Position numbers and translations under genes: made by a program. The notes under the pieces are model-generated. The model worked only from the letters and a program-made list of their open reading frames with translations, was not told where the DNA came from and made no database searches. Positions 29,832-37,637 of a stretch of DNA of 64,000 bases are shown here, one piece after another. Every line of letters begins with the position of its first letter. Positions within the stretch are counted from its first letter, which is position 1. The DNA is from Streptomyces fildesensis (GTDB lineage: Bacteria; Actinomycetota; Actinomycetes; Streptomycetales; Streptomycetaceae), in the NCBI RefSeq assembly GCF_016107395.1, contig NZ_JAAIKO010000018.1, positions 1-64,000 on the forward strand. Reading direction: 5' to 3'.

Positions 29832-30391
29832 GGGCCGTCCTCCGGGAGTTCCGACGGGGTGGGCGATGCCGTCCCCCGCCGCCGCAGCCCGATCCGGACC
29901 GCGCCGAAGAGAACTTTCGCGATCAGGCCCACCAGGATCAGATCGGCGATCATCTGCACCGTGGTCAGCACACGGCTGAGCTCCGTGACGGGCGAGATGT
30001 CCCCGAAGCCCACCGTCGCGAACACCGTGACGGTGAAATAGAGCGCGTCGGTCCGGTTCAGTGGCTCCGAGAACGATGCCGGCCGGTCCCTGGCGACCAG
30101 GAAGTACGTCGAGGAGAACAGCAGCAGGAACAGCGGCACGGCGGTGGCCAGCGCCTCGATGGCGCGCAGCCCGGGATACGCCGCATGAGTGACGGCGACC
30201 ACCTGCCAGGCGATCAGGCAGCCGAAAGCGATCAGGCCCAGAGCGAGCAGAGTGGCAGTGGTCGCGTTGAGCGCGCGGTCCAGCGGCGCCAGGTAGTACA
30301 GCCAGGTGAGCAGTACGGCCGAGGCCGCAGAGCGGAGCAGACATCCCACCAGAACCCGCCGGCGCTGCCGCGTGATGGGGATGCCGCTCAT
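29828..30391 (-). CDS. Two-helix potassium channel (KcsA/Kch-like)
   Basis: 187 residues. The pore segment carries TVFATVGFGDISPVT, with the selectivity filter TVGFGD. It is followed by a long inner helix (MIADLILVGLIAKVLFGAVRIGL). Two additional hydrophobic segments precede the pore module (LRSAASAVLLTWLYYLAP, LLALGLIAFGCLIAWQVVAV). No cytoplasmic RCK domain is present. ATG 30391 follows GAGGAGAGG. GTG 30394 is an alternative start. The stop overlaps the downstream CLC gene by 4 bp. Confidence 0.9.
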   Translation of the reverse strand: MSGIPITRQRRRVLVGCLLRSAASAVLLTWLYYLAPLDRALNATTATLLALGLIAFGCLIAWQVVAVTHAAYPGLRAIEALATAVPLFLLLFSSTYFLVARDRPASFSEPLNRTDALYFTVTVFATVGFGDISPVTELSRVLTTVQMIADLILVGLIAKVLFGAVRIGLRRRGTASPTPSELPEDGP

Positions 30392-30529
30392 CACCTCTCC
30401 TCACAATGGGCCTCGGCGGCCCTGCGGCCATTGCAACACCCACCCCAGCCCCCCGCACCTCGCGCTCCACCCCCCGCCCCCGTCCGCCCGCCCCCCTTCG
30501 CACCGCTCGTGGCGCGGGATACTGGGCGC

Positions 30530-30724
30530 ATGAAGTTGACGGTGTTCTGGGAGCGGATGCGGGCGCAGTTCGGGGAGGGGTATGCGGATTCGTTTGCCCG
30601 GGATCATGTGATGGCGGAGCTCGGCGGGCGGACGGTGTGGGAGGCGCTGGACTCGGGGTGGGAGGCCAAGGACGTGTGGCGGGCGGTCTGTACGGCGATG
30701 GATGTGCCGGCCGGACGGCGCTGA
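30530..30724 (+). CDS. DUF3046 small protein
   Basis: 64 residues, MKLTVFWERMRAQFGEGYADSFARDHVMAELGG and onward to VCTAMDVPAGRR. This matches the DUF3046 family, which lies upstream of recA in most actinobacteria. Function is unknown. There is no Shine-Dalgarno, and GATACT six bases before the ATG would serve as a leaderless -10 element. The family's constant linkage to recA-recX is its main clue. Confidence 0.85.
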   Translation: MKLTVFWERMRAQFGEGYADSFARDHVMAELGGRTVWEALDSGWEAKDVWRAVCTAMDVPAGRR

Positions 30725-30778
30725 GACCGCGGAGGGTTGGTCCCGGACTTTCCGCCCCGCGCGTTCAGACTGGGGTTC

Positions 30779-31924
30779 GTGTCAGGAACCGGCGAGAGCA
30801 CCGTTCAGAAAGAGGAGCCACCGGCTCCGCGTGCGGGGATGCCGCGGTGGCTGCCGCGCGCGATGATGCTGGCGCTGGTGCTGGTGGGCTGCTTCCAACT
30901 GGCCGGCTGGGCGTTCCACCAGGTGACCGGGCTGCTGATCAACATCCTGATCGCGTTCTTCGGCGCGCTGGCCGTCGAGCCGGCGGTGGACTGGATGGCG
31001 GCGCGCGGGATGCGGCGCGGGGTGGCCACGGGGCTGGTCCTGCTGGGGGCGATCGTCGCGGTCGCGGTGTTCGTGGTGGCGCTCGGCTCGCTGCTCGTGG
31101 ACCAGATCACGACGATCGCCGACAACTTCCCGCAGTACGTGAACGACGTCGTGGTGTGGCTCAACCAGAACTTCCACACGAAGCTGGACGTCGGGAAGCT
31201 GCAGGACAACGTGCTGCACTCCGACTGGCTGCGCAACTACCTGCAGAACAGCGCGGGCAATATGTGGGGGCTGTCGGCCACGGTCCTCGGGGGCGTCTTC
31301 CAGCTCTTCACCGTGGTGCTGTTCGCGTTCTACTTCGCGGCCGACGGACCTCGGCTGCGCCGGGCGCTGTGCTCGGTGCTGCCGCCGGCGCGGCAAGCGG
31401 AGGCGCTGCGGGCCTGGGAGATCGCGGTCGCCAAGACGGGCGGGTACATCTACTCGCGGGCGCTGATGGCGCTGGTGTCGGGCGTCGCGCACTACGTCCT
31501 GCTGCAGGTGCTGGGGGTGCCGTACGCCCCGGCGCTGGCGGTGTGGGTGGGGCTGGTGTCGCAGTTCGTGCCGACGGTCGGGACGTATCTCGCGGGCGCG
31601 CTGCCGATGCTGATCGCGTTCACCGAGGACCCGTGGGACGCGCTGTGGGTGCTGTGCTTCGTCGTGGTCTACCAGCAGTTCGAGAACTACGTGCTGCAGC
31701 CGCGGATCACGGCGAAGACCGTGGACATCCACCCGGCCGTCGCCTTCGGGTCGGTCGTCGCCGGTACCGCGCTGCTGGGGGCGGTCGGCGCGCTGGTCGC
31801 GATCCCGGTGACCGCGACGCTGCAGGGGTTCTTCGGGGCGTACGTGAAGCGGTACGAGGTGACGGACCCGAGGGCGCACGGGCCGCGGCGGCGGCCCTGG
31901 CTGCGGAGAAGGCATCGGACGTGA
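30779..31924 (+). CDS. AI-2E (PerM/TqsA) family membrane protein
   Basis: 381 residues if started at GTG 30779. Several membrane segments flank a large loop (LLVDQITTIADNFPQYVNDVVVWLNQNF), and the C-terminal half contains ALAVWVGLVSQFVPTVGTYLAGALPMLIAF and QQFENYVLQPRI, both hallmarks of this family. Members include the autoinducer-2 exporter TqsA and sodium-proton antiporters, so the substrate here is unknown. The start is uncertain, as other in-frame GTG codons exist near 30800. It lies between the DUF3046 gene and recA. Confidence 0.82.
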   Translation: MSGTGESTVQKEEPPAPRAGMPRWLPRAMMLALVLVGCFQLAGWAFHQVTGLLINILIAFFGALAVEPAVDWMAARGMRRGVATGLVLLGAIVAVAVFVVALGSLLVDQITTIADNFPQYVNDVVVWLNQNFHTKLDVGKLQDNVLHSDWLRNYLQNSAGNMWGLSATVLGGVFQLFTVVLFAFYFAADGPRLRRALCSVLPPARQAEALRAWEIAVAKTGGYIYSRALMALVSGVAHYVLLQVLGVPYAPALAVWVGLVSQFVPTVGTYLAGALPMLIAFTEDPWDALWVLCFVVVYQQFENYVLQPRITAKTVDIHPAVAFGSVVAGTALLGAVGALVAIPVTATLQGFFGAYVKRYEVTDPRAHGPRRRPWLRRRHRT

Positions 31925-31982
31925 GACATCCGCCCGGGGAGAGAAGACATCGCACCATCGCCCCTGAGGCCCCGCGTGTCGC

Positions 31983-32012
31983 TTGACACGAAAATCGAAC
32001 ATCCATTCTCAT
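31983..32012 (+). promoter_or_regulatory. recA promoter 1 with LexA-type SOS box
   Basis: TTGACA (31983-31988) is a consensus -35. Downstream, TCGAAC-ATCC-ATTCTC (31995-32010) matches seven of the eight bases of the GAAC-N4-GTTC core of the actinobacterial SOS box, between or over the promoter elements, where LexA would block polymerase. The -10 (TCTCAT, 32007-32012) is weak. Confidence 0.7.
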
Positions 32013-32073
32013 GGGTGGTCCGGGCCGGTTATCCGCGGAGGTTTTCCACAGCTCGGAGCGACGGCCGGGCGCA

Positions 32074-32096
32074 TTGTCAGTGGCAGGGACTAGCGT
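32074..32096 (+). promoter_or_regulatory. recA promoter 2, RecA-NDp/PafBC type
   Basis: TTGTCAGTG (32074-32082), eight bases, then TAGCGT (32091-32096) fits the LexA-independent RecA-NDp motif TGTCNGTG-N8-TANNNT, which in mycobacteria is activated by PafBC on DNA damage. It would give a leader of about 37 nt before recA. Confidence 0.8.
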
Positions 32097-32139
32097 CATG
32101 GACGTGAAGCGATCGACTCAAACATCCCGGGTGGAGCCC

Positions 32140-33258
32140 ATGGCAGGTAACGACCGCGAGAAGGCGCTGGACGCCGCGCTCGCACAGATTGAACGGCAGT
32201 TCGGCAAGGGCGCGGTCATGCGCCTCGGCGACAAGCCGAACGACCCCATTGATGTCATCCCCACCGGGTCGACCGCACTGGACGTGGCACTCGGCGTCGG
32301 CGGTATCCCGCGTGGCCGTGTGGTGGAGGTGTACGGGCCGGAGTCCTCCGGCAAGACCACCCTCACGCTGCACGCGGTGGCCAACGCGCAGAAGGCCGGC
32401 GGCACGGTGGCGTTCGTCGACGCCGAGCACGCGCTGGACCCCGAGTACGCCAAGGCGCTCGGTGTCGACACGGACAACCTGCTGCTCTCCCAGCCGGACA
32501 CCGGCGAGCAGGCGCTGGAGATCGTGGACATGCTGGTCCGCTCCGGCGCGATCGACCTCATCGTGATCGACTCCGTGGCCGCCCTCGTGCCGCGGGCCGA
32601 GATCGAGGGCGAGATGGGTGACTCGCACGTGGGTCTGCAGGCCCGGCTGATGAGCCAGGCGCTGCGCAAGATCACCGGTGCGCTGCACCAGTCCAACACC
32701 ACGGCGATCTTCATCAACCAGCTCCGCGAGAAGATCGGTGTGATGTTCGGCTCGCCGGAGACCACCACCGGTGGCCGCGCGCTGAAGTTCTACGCCTCCG
32801 TACGACTCGACATCCGCCGTATCGAGACGCTCAAGGACGGTACGGACGCGGTCGGCAACAGGACCCGCGTCAAGGTCGTCAAGAACAAGGTCGCACCGCC
32901 CTTCAAGCAGGCGGAGTTCGACATCCTCTACGGCCACGGCATCAGCAAGGAGGGTGGCCTGATCGACATGGGTGTCGAGCACGGCTTCGTCCGCAAGGCC
33001 GGTGCCTGGTACACGTACGAGGGCGACCAGCTCGGCCAGGGCAAGGAGAACGCCCGTAACTTCCTCAAGGACAACCCGGACCTCGCCGACGAGATCGAGA
33101 AGAAGATCAAGGACAAGCTCGGCATCGGTGTCCGGACCGTAGCCCCCGGCGTGGAGCCGGGCGCGGACGCGGCGGGTCCGGCGGCCGATCCCGCCAAGGC
33201 CGAGGTTCCGGCGCCCAAGACGGTGAAGGCGACCAAGGCCACCGCGGCCAAGGCCTGA
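32140..33258 (+). CDS. recA: RecA recombinase
   Basis: 372 residues from ATG 32140 with GTGGAG upstream. The protein is unmistakable: Walker A GPESSGKT (66-73), DAEHALDPEYAKALGVD, LIVIDSVAALVPRAEIEGEMGD, SNTTAIFINQLREKIGVMFG and a Lys/Ala-rich actinobacterial C-terminal tail (PKTVKATKATAAKA). RecA catalyses homologous strand exchange and triggers LexA cleavage. An earlier in-frame ATG at 32098 is excluded because it lies against the -10 of promoter 2. recX follows after 4 bp. No intein interrupts the gene, unlike in some mycobacteria. Confidence 0.98.
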   Translation: MAGNDREKALDAALAQIERQFGKGAVMRLGDKPNDPIDVIPTGSTALDVALGVGGIPRGRVVEVYGPESSGKTTLTLHAVANAQKAGGTVAFVDAEHALDPEYAKALGVDTDNLLLSQPDTGEQALEIVDMLVRSGAIDLIVIDSVAALVPRAEIEGEMGDSHVGLQARLMSQALRKITGALHQSNTTAIFINQLREKIGVMFGSPETTTGGRALKFYASVRLDIRRIETLKDGTDAVGNRTRVKVVKNKVAPPFKQAEFDILYGHGISKEGGLIDMGVEHGFVRKAGAWYTYEGDQLGQGKENARNFLKDNPDLADEIEKKIKDKLGIGVRTVAPGVEPGADAAGPAADPAKAEVPAPKTVKATKATAAKA

Positions 33259-33262
33259 GGCC

Positions 33263-33832
33263 GTGGCGAGTCGGTACCCCGATCGCGGCGGCTCTTCCGA
33301 GTCGAGGGCCTCGAAAGAGCCGCCGCTCAGCCCGGAGGAGCAGGCGCGGGCGTTGTGCCTGCGCCTGCTCACCGGGAATCCCCGCACGCGTAAACAGCTC
33401 GCCGACGCGATGCGCAAGCGGGAGATCCCGGACGACGTGGCGGAGCAGCTGCTGGAGCGGTTCCAGGAAGCCGGCCTGATCGACGACCAGGCGTTCGCCA
33501 ACGCCTGGGTGGAGTCCCGGCACCGCGGGCGGGGCCTCGCCCGCCGGGCGCTGGCGAGGGAGCTCCAGACCCGCGGGGTGGACGCGGAGCTGGTCACCGA
33601 GGCGGTGGGCCAGCTCGACTCCGACCAGGAGGAGGAGCGGGCCCGCGAGCTGGTGGACCGCAAGTTGCGGACCACCCGCGGGCTGGAACGTGACAAGCGG
33701 CTGCGCCGCCTCGCCGGAATGCTCGCCCGCAAGGGTTACCCGGAGGGCCTCGCCCTCCGGGTGGTCCGCAGGGCCCTGGAGCAGGAGGGCGAGGACGAGC
33801 CGGATGTCCTGGAGTACCTCCCGCTGGGATGA
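33263..33832 (+). CDS. recX: RecX, negative modulator of RecA
   Basis: 189 residues from GTG 33263, four bases after recA. Three-helix RecX repeats are visible (ALCLRLLTGNPRTRKQLADAMRKREIPDDVAEQLLERFQEAGLIDDQAFANAWVESR, then GLARRALARELQTRGVDAELVTEAV). RecX binds RecA filaments and limits their activity, and co-transcription with recA is conserved. The stop codon is embedded in a threefold 16-bp direct repeat. Confidence 0.93.
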   Translation: MASRYPDRGGSSESRASKEPPLSPEEQARALCLRLLTGNPRTRKQLADAMRKREIPDDVAEQLLERFQEAGLIDDQAFANAWVESRHRGRGLARRALARELQTRGVDAELVTEAVGQLDSDQEEERARELVDRKLRTTRGLERDKRLRRLAGMLARKGYPEGLALRVVRRALEQEGEDEPDVLEYLPLG

Positions 33833-33863
33833 CCTCCCGCTGGAATGACGTCCCGCTGGAACA
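33816..33863 (+). repeat. Three tandem 16-bp repeats across the recX stop codon
   Basis: Units begin at 33816, 33832 and 33848 with the pattern AC(C/G)TCCCGCTGG(G/A)A(T/C)(G/A). The first contains the recX stop and the others are non-coding. They probably arose by slippage duplication and would let the recX end shift if copy number changed. Confidence 0.85.
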
Positions 33864-33938
33864 CCTGCCGCTCACGCCCACTCCTGCCCGTTCCCGGCCG
33901 CTCATCGCCCGGGAACGGACTGCCGCTGGGGCGGCGGA

Positions 33939-35624
33939 TCAGGGCGTCCGGCCGCTGACCGGTTCGTCCTGCGGTGCGGTCCGGTGCGGGGGGCCGCCGC
34001 GGGCCAGGTCCGCGTAGGAGTACAGCTCGGCCGGGCGGCAGCCGACCATCGCCGTCACCAGATGGCCGTCCGGGCGGATCAGCAGCACGCTGTGCGCCGT
34101 CGCACCGGGATAGCTCTCGGTCACCAGCAGCTCGGCGCGCATCGGCAGCGCGGCGACCGCCGACGCGAGCCGTGGCATCAGACCGGCCGTCAGCCAGTGC
34201 CGGCTGTCCCACACACCGGTGCCCGGGGCGATCAGCATCACCAGCAGGTTCTGGCCCAGCCGGTCCCGCAGCCGGCCGACCGTGCCGTCCAGCGCCGTCA
34301 CCGGCACATCGACGACCAGCCCGCCCGGGGGAGTGGCGCAGGTGGCGACCAGCGGTGATCCGGCGGTCTTGCCGCCGCCGCTGCCGCCCCCGCCCGGCCG
34401 CGGCGCGGGCAGGGCGAGCGGCGACCGGCCGTAGACCGGCGGGGACGCGGCGGATCCCCGGCCGAGGTGGCTGTCGGTCAGCAGCTCGGCGTGCCCGCGG
34501 GCGGATCCGGAGAGCAGCGAATGGCGGACCGTGTTCCAGGTCCCGCCGGCGCGTACCAGCGGCAGCGCCTGGTCGGTGGCGCGCAGCCGGGCCCCGACCG
34601 CCTCGCGCCGCTCGGCCTGATAGCTGTCGAGCAGGGTGTCGGACGCGCCCTCGTGCCAGGCGAGCGCGAGCTTCCAGGAGAGGTTCTCGGCGTCCCGCAG
34701 GCCCTCCTCCACGCCCTGGGCGCCCAGGGCGCCCATCAGGTGGGCGGCGTCGCCGGCGAGGAACGTCCGGCCCACCCGCCAGCGGCGGGCGAGCCGCTGG
34801 TGCACCGGGTACTCGGCGGAGCCGACCAGTTCGTACGGTACGACGCTGCCGCACCACGTGGTCAGGATGGAGCGGATCCGGGTCACCAGTTCGTCGGGGG
34901 TCAGCAGTTCGCCCCGGGCGGGCAGCAGCCAGTCGAAGCGCCACAGGCCGTCCGGCAGCGGACGGGCCGTCACCTCCTGGCCGGTGCCGGCGCCGGGCGG
35001 ATCACGGTGCAGCAGGGCCACACCGGGTTCCGGGAGGTCGACGCGCAGCGCGGCGACGGCGTGCCGGTCGACGGCGGTCTTCCCGGGGAAGCGCACCGCG
35101 AGCAGCTTGCGGACCGTCGAACGCGGCCCGTCGCAGCCCACCAGATAACTGCCCCGCCACCAGGTGCGGTCGGCGCCCCGGGTGTGCACGGTGACGCCGG
35201 TGGCGTCCTCGTCGACCGCGTCGACGCGGGAGCCGGTCACGATCCGCACGAGGCCGTGGCCGTGCAGGGTCTGCCGCAGGCCCCTTTCCAGCCGGTGCTG
35301 GGAGATGTGCACCGGGGACGGCTGGGCGGGCTCGTCGTCCGACGCGGGGCCGAAGTCGACGCGCAGCACCTCCTGCCGCCGGCGCAGGGTGCGCCATCCG
35401 GTCCAGGTGGTGCCGTCCGCGTACACCTGCGGATAGCCGAGCCGTTCCAGCAGGGCGGCGGTATCCGCACCCAGGACGGTGGTGCGTGGATGGCGCAGGT
35501 CGTCACGGGCGTCGGCCGGCCCCTCGGCTTCGTCGAGGACGATGGTCGGGACACCGCGTTTGGCCAGAGCGAGCGCGAGGGCGAGGCCCACAGGGCCCGC
35601 CCCCGCGACGATCACCGGGTCCAC
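33939..35624 (-). CDS. FAD-dependent aromatic monooxygenase (PHBH/RdmE family)
   Basis: 561 residues from GTG 35624 (GGGGA eight bases upstream; TTG 35666 is the longest option). FAD-binding motifs: VIVAGAGPVGLALALALAKRG, the YLVGCDGPRSTVRKLL (DG) motif and FLAGDAAHLMGALGAQGVEEGLRDAENLSWKLA (GD motif). The C-terminal thioredoxin-like domain of phenol and polyketide hydroxylases follows, after a Gly/Ser-rich linker (about 410-440). The family hydroxylates phenols, polyketides or antibiotics such as rifampicin. The substrate here is unknown. It stands alone between recX and glu, so a detoxification role is as likely as biosynthesis. Confidence 0.85.
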   Translation of the reverse strand: MDPVIVAGAGPVGLALALALAKRGVPTIVLDEAEGPADARDDLRHPRTTVLGADTAALLERLGYPQVYADGTTWTGWRTLRRRQEVLRVDFGPASDDEPAQPSPVHISQHRLERGLRQTLHGHGLVRIVTGSRVDAVDEDATGVTVHTRGADRTWWRGSYLVGCDGPRSTVRKLLAVRFPGKTAVDRHAVAALRVDLPEPGVALLHRDPPGAGTGQEVTARPLPDGLWRFDWLLPARGELLTPDELVTRIRSILTTWCGSVVPYELVGSAEYPVHQRLARRWRVGRTFLAGDAAHLMGALGAQGVEEGLRDAENLSWKLALAWHEGASDTLLDSYQAERREAVGARLRATDQALPLVRAGGTWNTVRHSLLSGSARGHAELLTDSHLGRGSAASPPVYGRSPLALPAPRPGGGGSGGGKTAGSPLVATCATPPGGLVVDVPVTALDGTVGRLRDRLGQNLLVMLIAPGTGVWDSRHWLTAGLMPRLASAVAALPMRAELLVTESYPGATAHSVLLIRPDGHLVTAMVGCRPAELYSYADLARGGPPHRTAPQDEPVSGRTP

Positions 35625-35654
35625 AGGGCGGTCCCCGGAAGATGTGCAGTCACG

Positions 35655-35689
35655 ATACGTATGCAATCCACTGCGGGTGCGTGCGTCAA
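35655..35689 (-). promoter_or_regulatory. Promoter and ATACGTAT palindrome of the monooxygenase gene
   Basis: On the minus strand TTGACG (35684-35689) is a good -35. Downstream comes the perfect 8-bp palindrome ATACGTAT (35655-35662), overlapping possible -10 hexamers (TGCATA or TATCGT). An operator for a self-induced regulator is plausible, but no regulator gene is adjacent. Confidence 0.4.
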
Positions 35690-35762
35690 GTGACGGCGGA
35701 ACGTCGGCGCGGTGCGAACCGACACACCGTCACTCCGCGAGCCGACGTACCGTCACTTCCGT

Positions 35763-35850
35763 CACCGGCCAGGCACCGATCAGGCACCGGTCAGGCACCG
35801 GTCAGGCACCGGTCAGGCACCGGTCAGGCACCGGTCAGGCACCGATCAGG
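35763..35850. repeat. Eight tandem 11-bp repeats
   Basis: The unit CACCGGTCAGG recurs eight times without interruption, starting at 35763, 35774, 35785, 35796, 35807, 35818, 35829 and 35840. Units 1, 2 and 8 each differ by one base. The eleven-base period places every unit on nearly the same DNA face. It lies in the 310-bp gene-free stretch 35625-35934, between the 3' end of gluD and the monooxygenase promoter. The rest of the gap holds further CCGTCA direct repeats and no ORF I can support. Confidence 0.95.
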
Positions 35851-35934
35851 AACCCATCCGTCACCGACGCACCGTCAATTCCAGCGCGGACGACGGCACA
35901 TCCGCACCGACGCCGCATCGCCGTCACCCCGCCG

Positions 35935-36786
35935 TCACTCCGCCGTGGCGACCAGGGCCTCCGCCTCCGGCGTGGCCGGCGGCGCGCCCTTCGGGCTGCG
36001 GCGGGCGCGCTTCTCGACCCAGGTGGCGACGGCGGACAGGAGCATGCACATCGCGATGTAGATCGTGCCGATGACGAGCAGCACCTGGAAGTAGGGGTAG
36101 TTCCCGAGGGTCGGCGTGTTGCCCGCCAGGATCCGGCCGACGTACAGCAGTTCGGTGTAGGCGATCAGGTAGCCGAGCGAGGTGTCCTTCAGGGTCACCA
36201 CGAGCTGGCTGATGATGCTGGGCAGCATGGCCCGAACGGCCTGCGGGACCAGAATGGTCAGCATGACCTGGGTCTTGCGCATGCCCAGCGCGTAGGCGGC
36301 CTCGCTCTGGCCCTTGGGCACGGAGTTGATGCCGGCCCGGAAGATCTCCGCCTGGACCGAGCCGTTGTAGAGCGTCAGACCGATGACCAGGGCCCAGAAG
36401 GGCTCGAAGACGGTCGCCCACAGCAGATAGATCATGATGATCAGCGGCAGTGCGCGGAAGAACTCCACGGCCGCCGAGGCGGCGATCCGCACCGGCTTGT
36501 GGTCCGAGAGCCGTCCGGCGGCGAACACGGTGGCCAGCAGCAGCGAGAAGACCGCCGCGAGGGCGAACGCCTTGAGGGTGGCGACCACGCCGTCCGTGAT
36601 CTGCTGCTGGACCCCGGCGTACTGGAACAGGTCCCACATGTAGGACTTGAACTCGCCCTTGGAGTTGAGCCGCATGGCGAAGAAGACCAGCAGCCCGGCG
36701 AGCGCCAGGCTGCCGACGACCGTGTAGATCCGGTTGCGCAGCCGGGTCCTGGGGCCCGGGGCGTCGTACAGAACACTCGCCGTCAT
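35935..36786 (-). CDS. gluD: Glutamate ABC transporter permease GluD
   Basis: 283 residues from ATG 36786. It is a polar amino acid permease with five or so membrane helices and the EAA loop SEAAYALGMRKTQVMLTILVPQAVRAMLP that docks the ATPase. Its start overlaps the gluC stop by 4 bp, and the operon order gluA-B-C-D is that of the Corynebacterium and Streptomyces glutamate importer. A poly-charged C-terminal tail (EKRARRSPKGAPPATPEAEA) faces the cytoplasm. Confidence 0.92.
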   Translation of the reverse strand: MTASVLYDAPGPRTRLRNRIYTVVGSLALAGLLVFFAMRLNSKGEFKSYMWDLFQYAGVQQQITDGVVATLKAFALAAVFSLLLATVFAAGRLSDHKPVRIAASAAVEFFRALPLIIMIYLLWATVFEPFWALVIGLTLYNGSVQAEIFRAGINSVPKGQSEAAYALGMRKTQVMLTILVPQAVRAMLPSIISQLVVTLKDTSLGYLIAYTELLYVGRILAGNTPTLGNYPYFQVLLVIGTIYIAMCMLLSAVATWVEKRARRSPKGAPPATPEAEALVATAE

Positions 36787-37430
36787 CGGGCCACCGCCAG
36801 CCGGTTCTCGAGCAACCGGAACAGGCCGCTGATCGCAAACGTGATGATCAGGTACGCGAGGGCGATCCAGATGAAGATCACGGTGAGGTTGAGCCCCTGG
36901 TCGCTCAGGAGCTTCTGGGTGGAGAACAGCTCGGTGACGCTGAAGGCGCCGGCGATCGCCGAGTTCTTGGTCAGCGCGATCATGAGGCTGCCGACCGGCG
37001 CGATGACCGTACGGGCCGCCTGCGGAAGGATGATCAGCCGCAGGATCTGGGTGAACGTCATCCCGATGCTGCGCGCGGCCTCGGCCTGGCCGAGCGGGAC
37101 GGTGTTGACGCCGGAGCGCACCGCCTCGCAGACGAACGCCGAGGTGTAGAAGCCGAGCGCGAGCACCGCCAGCTGGTACGAGCTGAGGCCGGTCGTGAGG
37201 ACCTCGGGCACGATGAAGGTGGCGACGAGGAACAGCAGGGTCAGCGGGGTGTTGCGCAGCAGCGTCACCCACAGCGTGCCGAAGGCCCGCAGCGGAGGCA
37301 CCGGCGAGACCCGGAACGCGGCTATCAGCACCCCGAGCAGCAGGGCGAGCACCGCGCTGGCGCCGGTGAGCGACAGCGTGCCGAAGAACCCCTGGCGGAA
37401 CAGGGCGAAGTTGTCGACCAGCACGTTCAT
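36783..37430 (-). CDS. gluC: Glutamate ABC transporter permease GluC
   Basis: 215 residues from ATG 37430. The permease signature AEAARSIGMTFTQILRLIILPQAARTVIAP is present among five membrane segments. With GluD it forms the heterodimeric channel of a PAAT-family importer. It is 207 bp downstream of gluB, separated by a strong GC hairpin, but on the same strand. Confidence 0.92.
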   Translation of the reverse strand: MNVLVDNFALFRQGFFGTLSLTGASAVLALLLGVLIAAFRVSPVPPLRAFGTLWVTLLRNTPLTLLFLVATFIVPEVLTTGLSSYQLAVLALGFYTSAFVCEAVRSGVNTVPLGQAEAARSIGMTFTQILRLIILPQAARTVIAPVGSLMIALTKNSAIAGAFSVTELFSTQKLLSDQGLNLTVIFIWIALAYLIITFAISGLFRLLENRLAVAR

Positions 37431-37565
37431 CGTGGCTCACCTCGCCGGTTCGCTGGGGTCTGGCGGAAAGGCCAGGAAGGCATCGTCGGTCCAGGGCGTG
37501 CGGGGGGTACGACGGGTCGCGCCCCGGAGGGAAGCAGCATCGAGGTTGGCCTCACGAGGGCGTTG

Positions 37566-37591
37566 CGGCCCGCCGGCCGGCCGGCGGGCCG
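37566..37591. terminator. Perfect 26-bp palindromic hairpin between gluB and gluC
   Basis: The arms CGGCCCGCCGGCC and GGCCGGCGGGCCG are perfect complements. In RNA they form a very stable hairpin with no U tract. Its place after the binding-protein gene suggests it stabilises the upstream gluA-gluB mRNA or attenuates readthrough, as is usual where binding protein must exceed permease. Confidence 0.6.
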
Positions 37592-37637
37592 TCGCGGGAA
37601 CGACGGTGCCGCGGCGGCCGGCCTGCGGGTCGGCTGA

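Noticed and set aside
32098..32139. Longer RecA starting at ATG 32098
   Set aside because: That ATG lies one base after the -10 hexamer of the PafBC-type promoter, and the conserved RecA start with GTGGAG is ATG 32140.
35763..35850. Tandem repeats considered as a CRISPR array
   Set aside because: Units are 11 bp and contiguous with no spacers; no cas genes are in the window.
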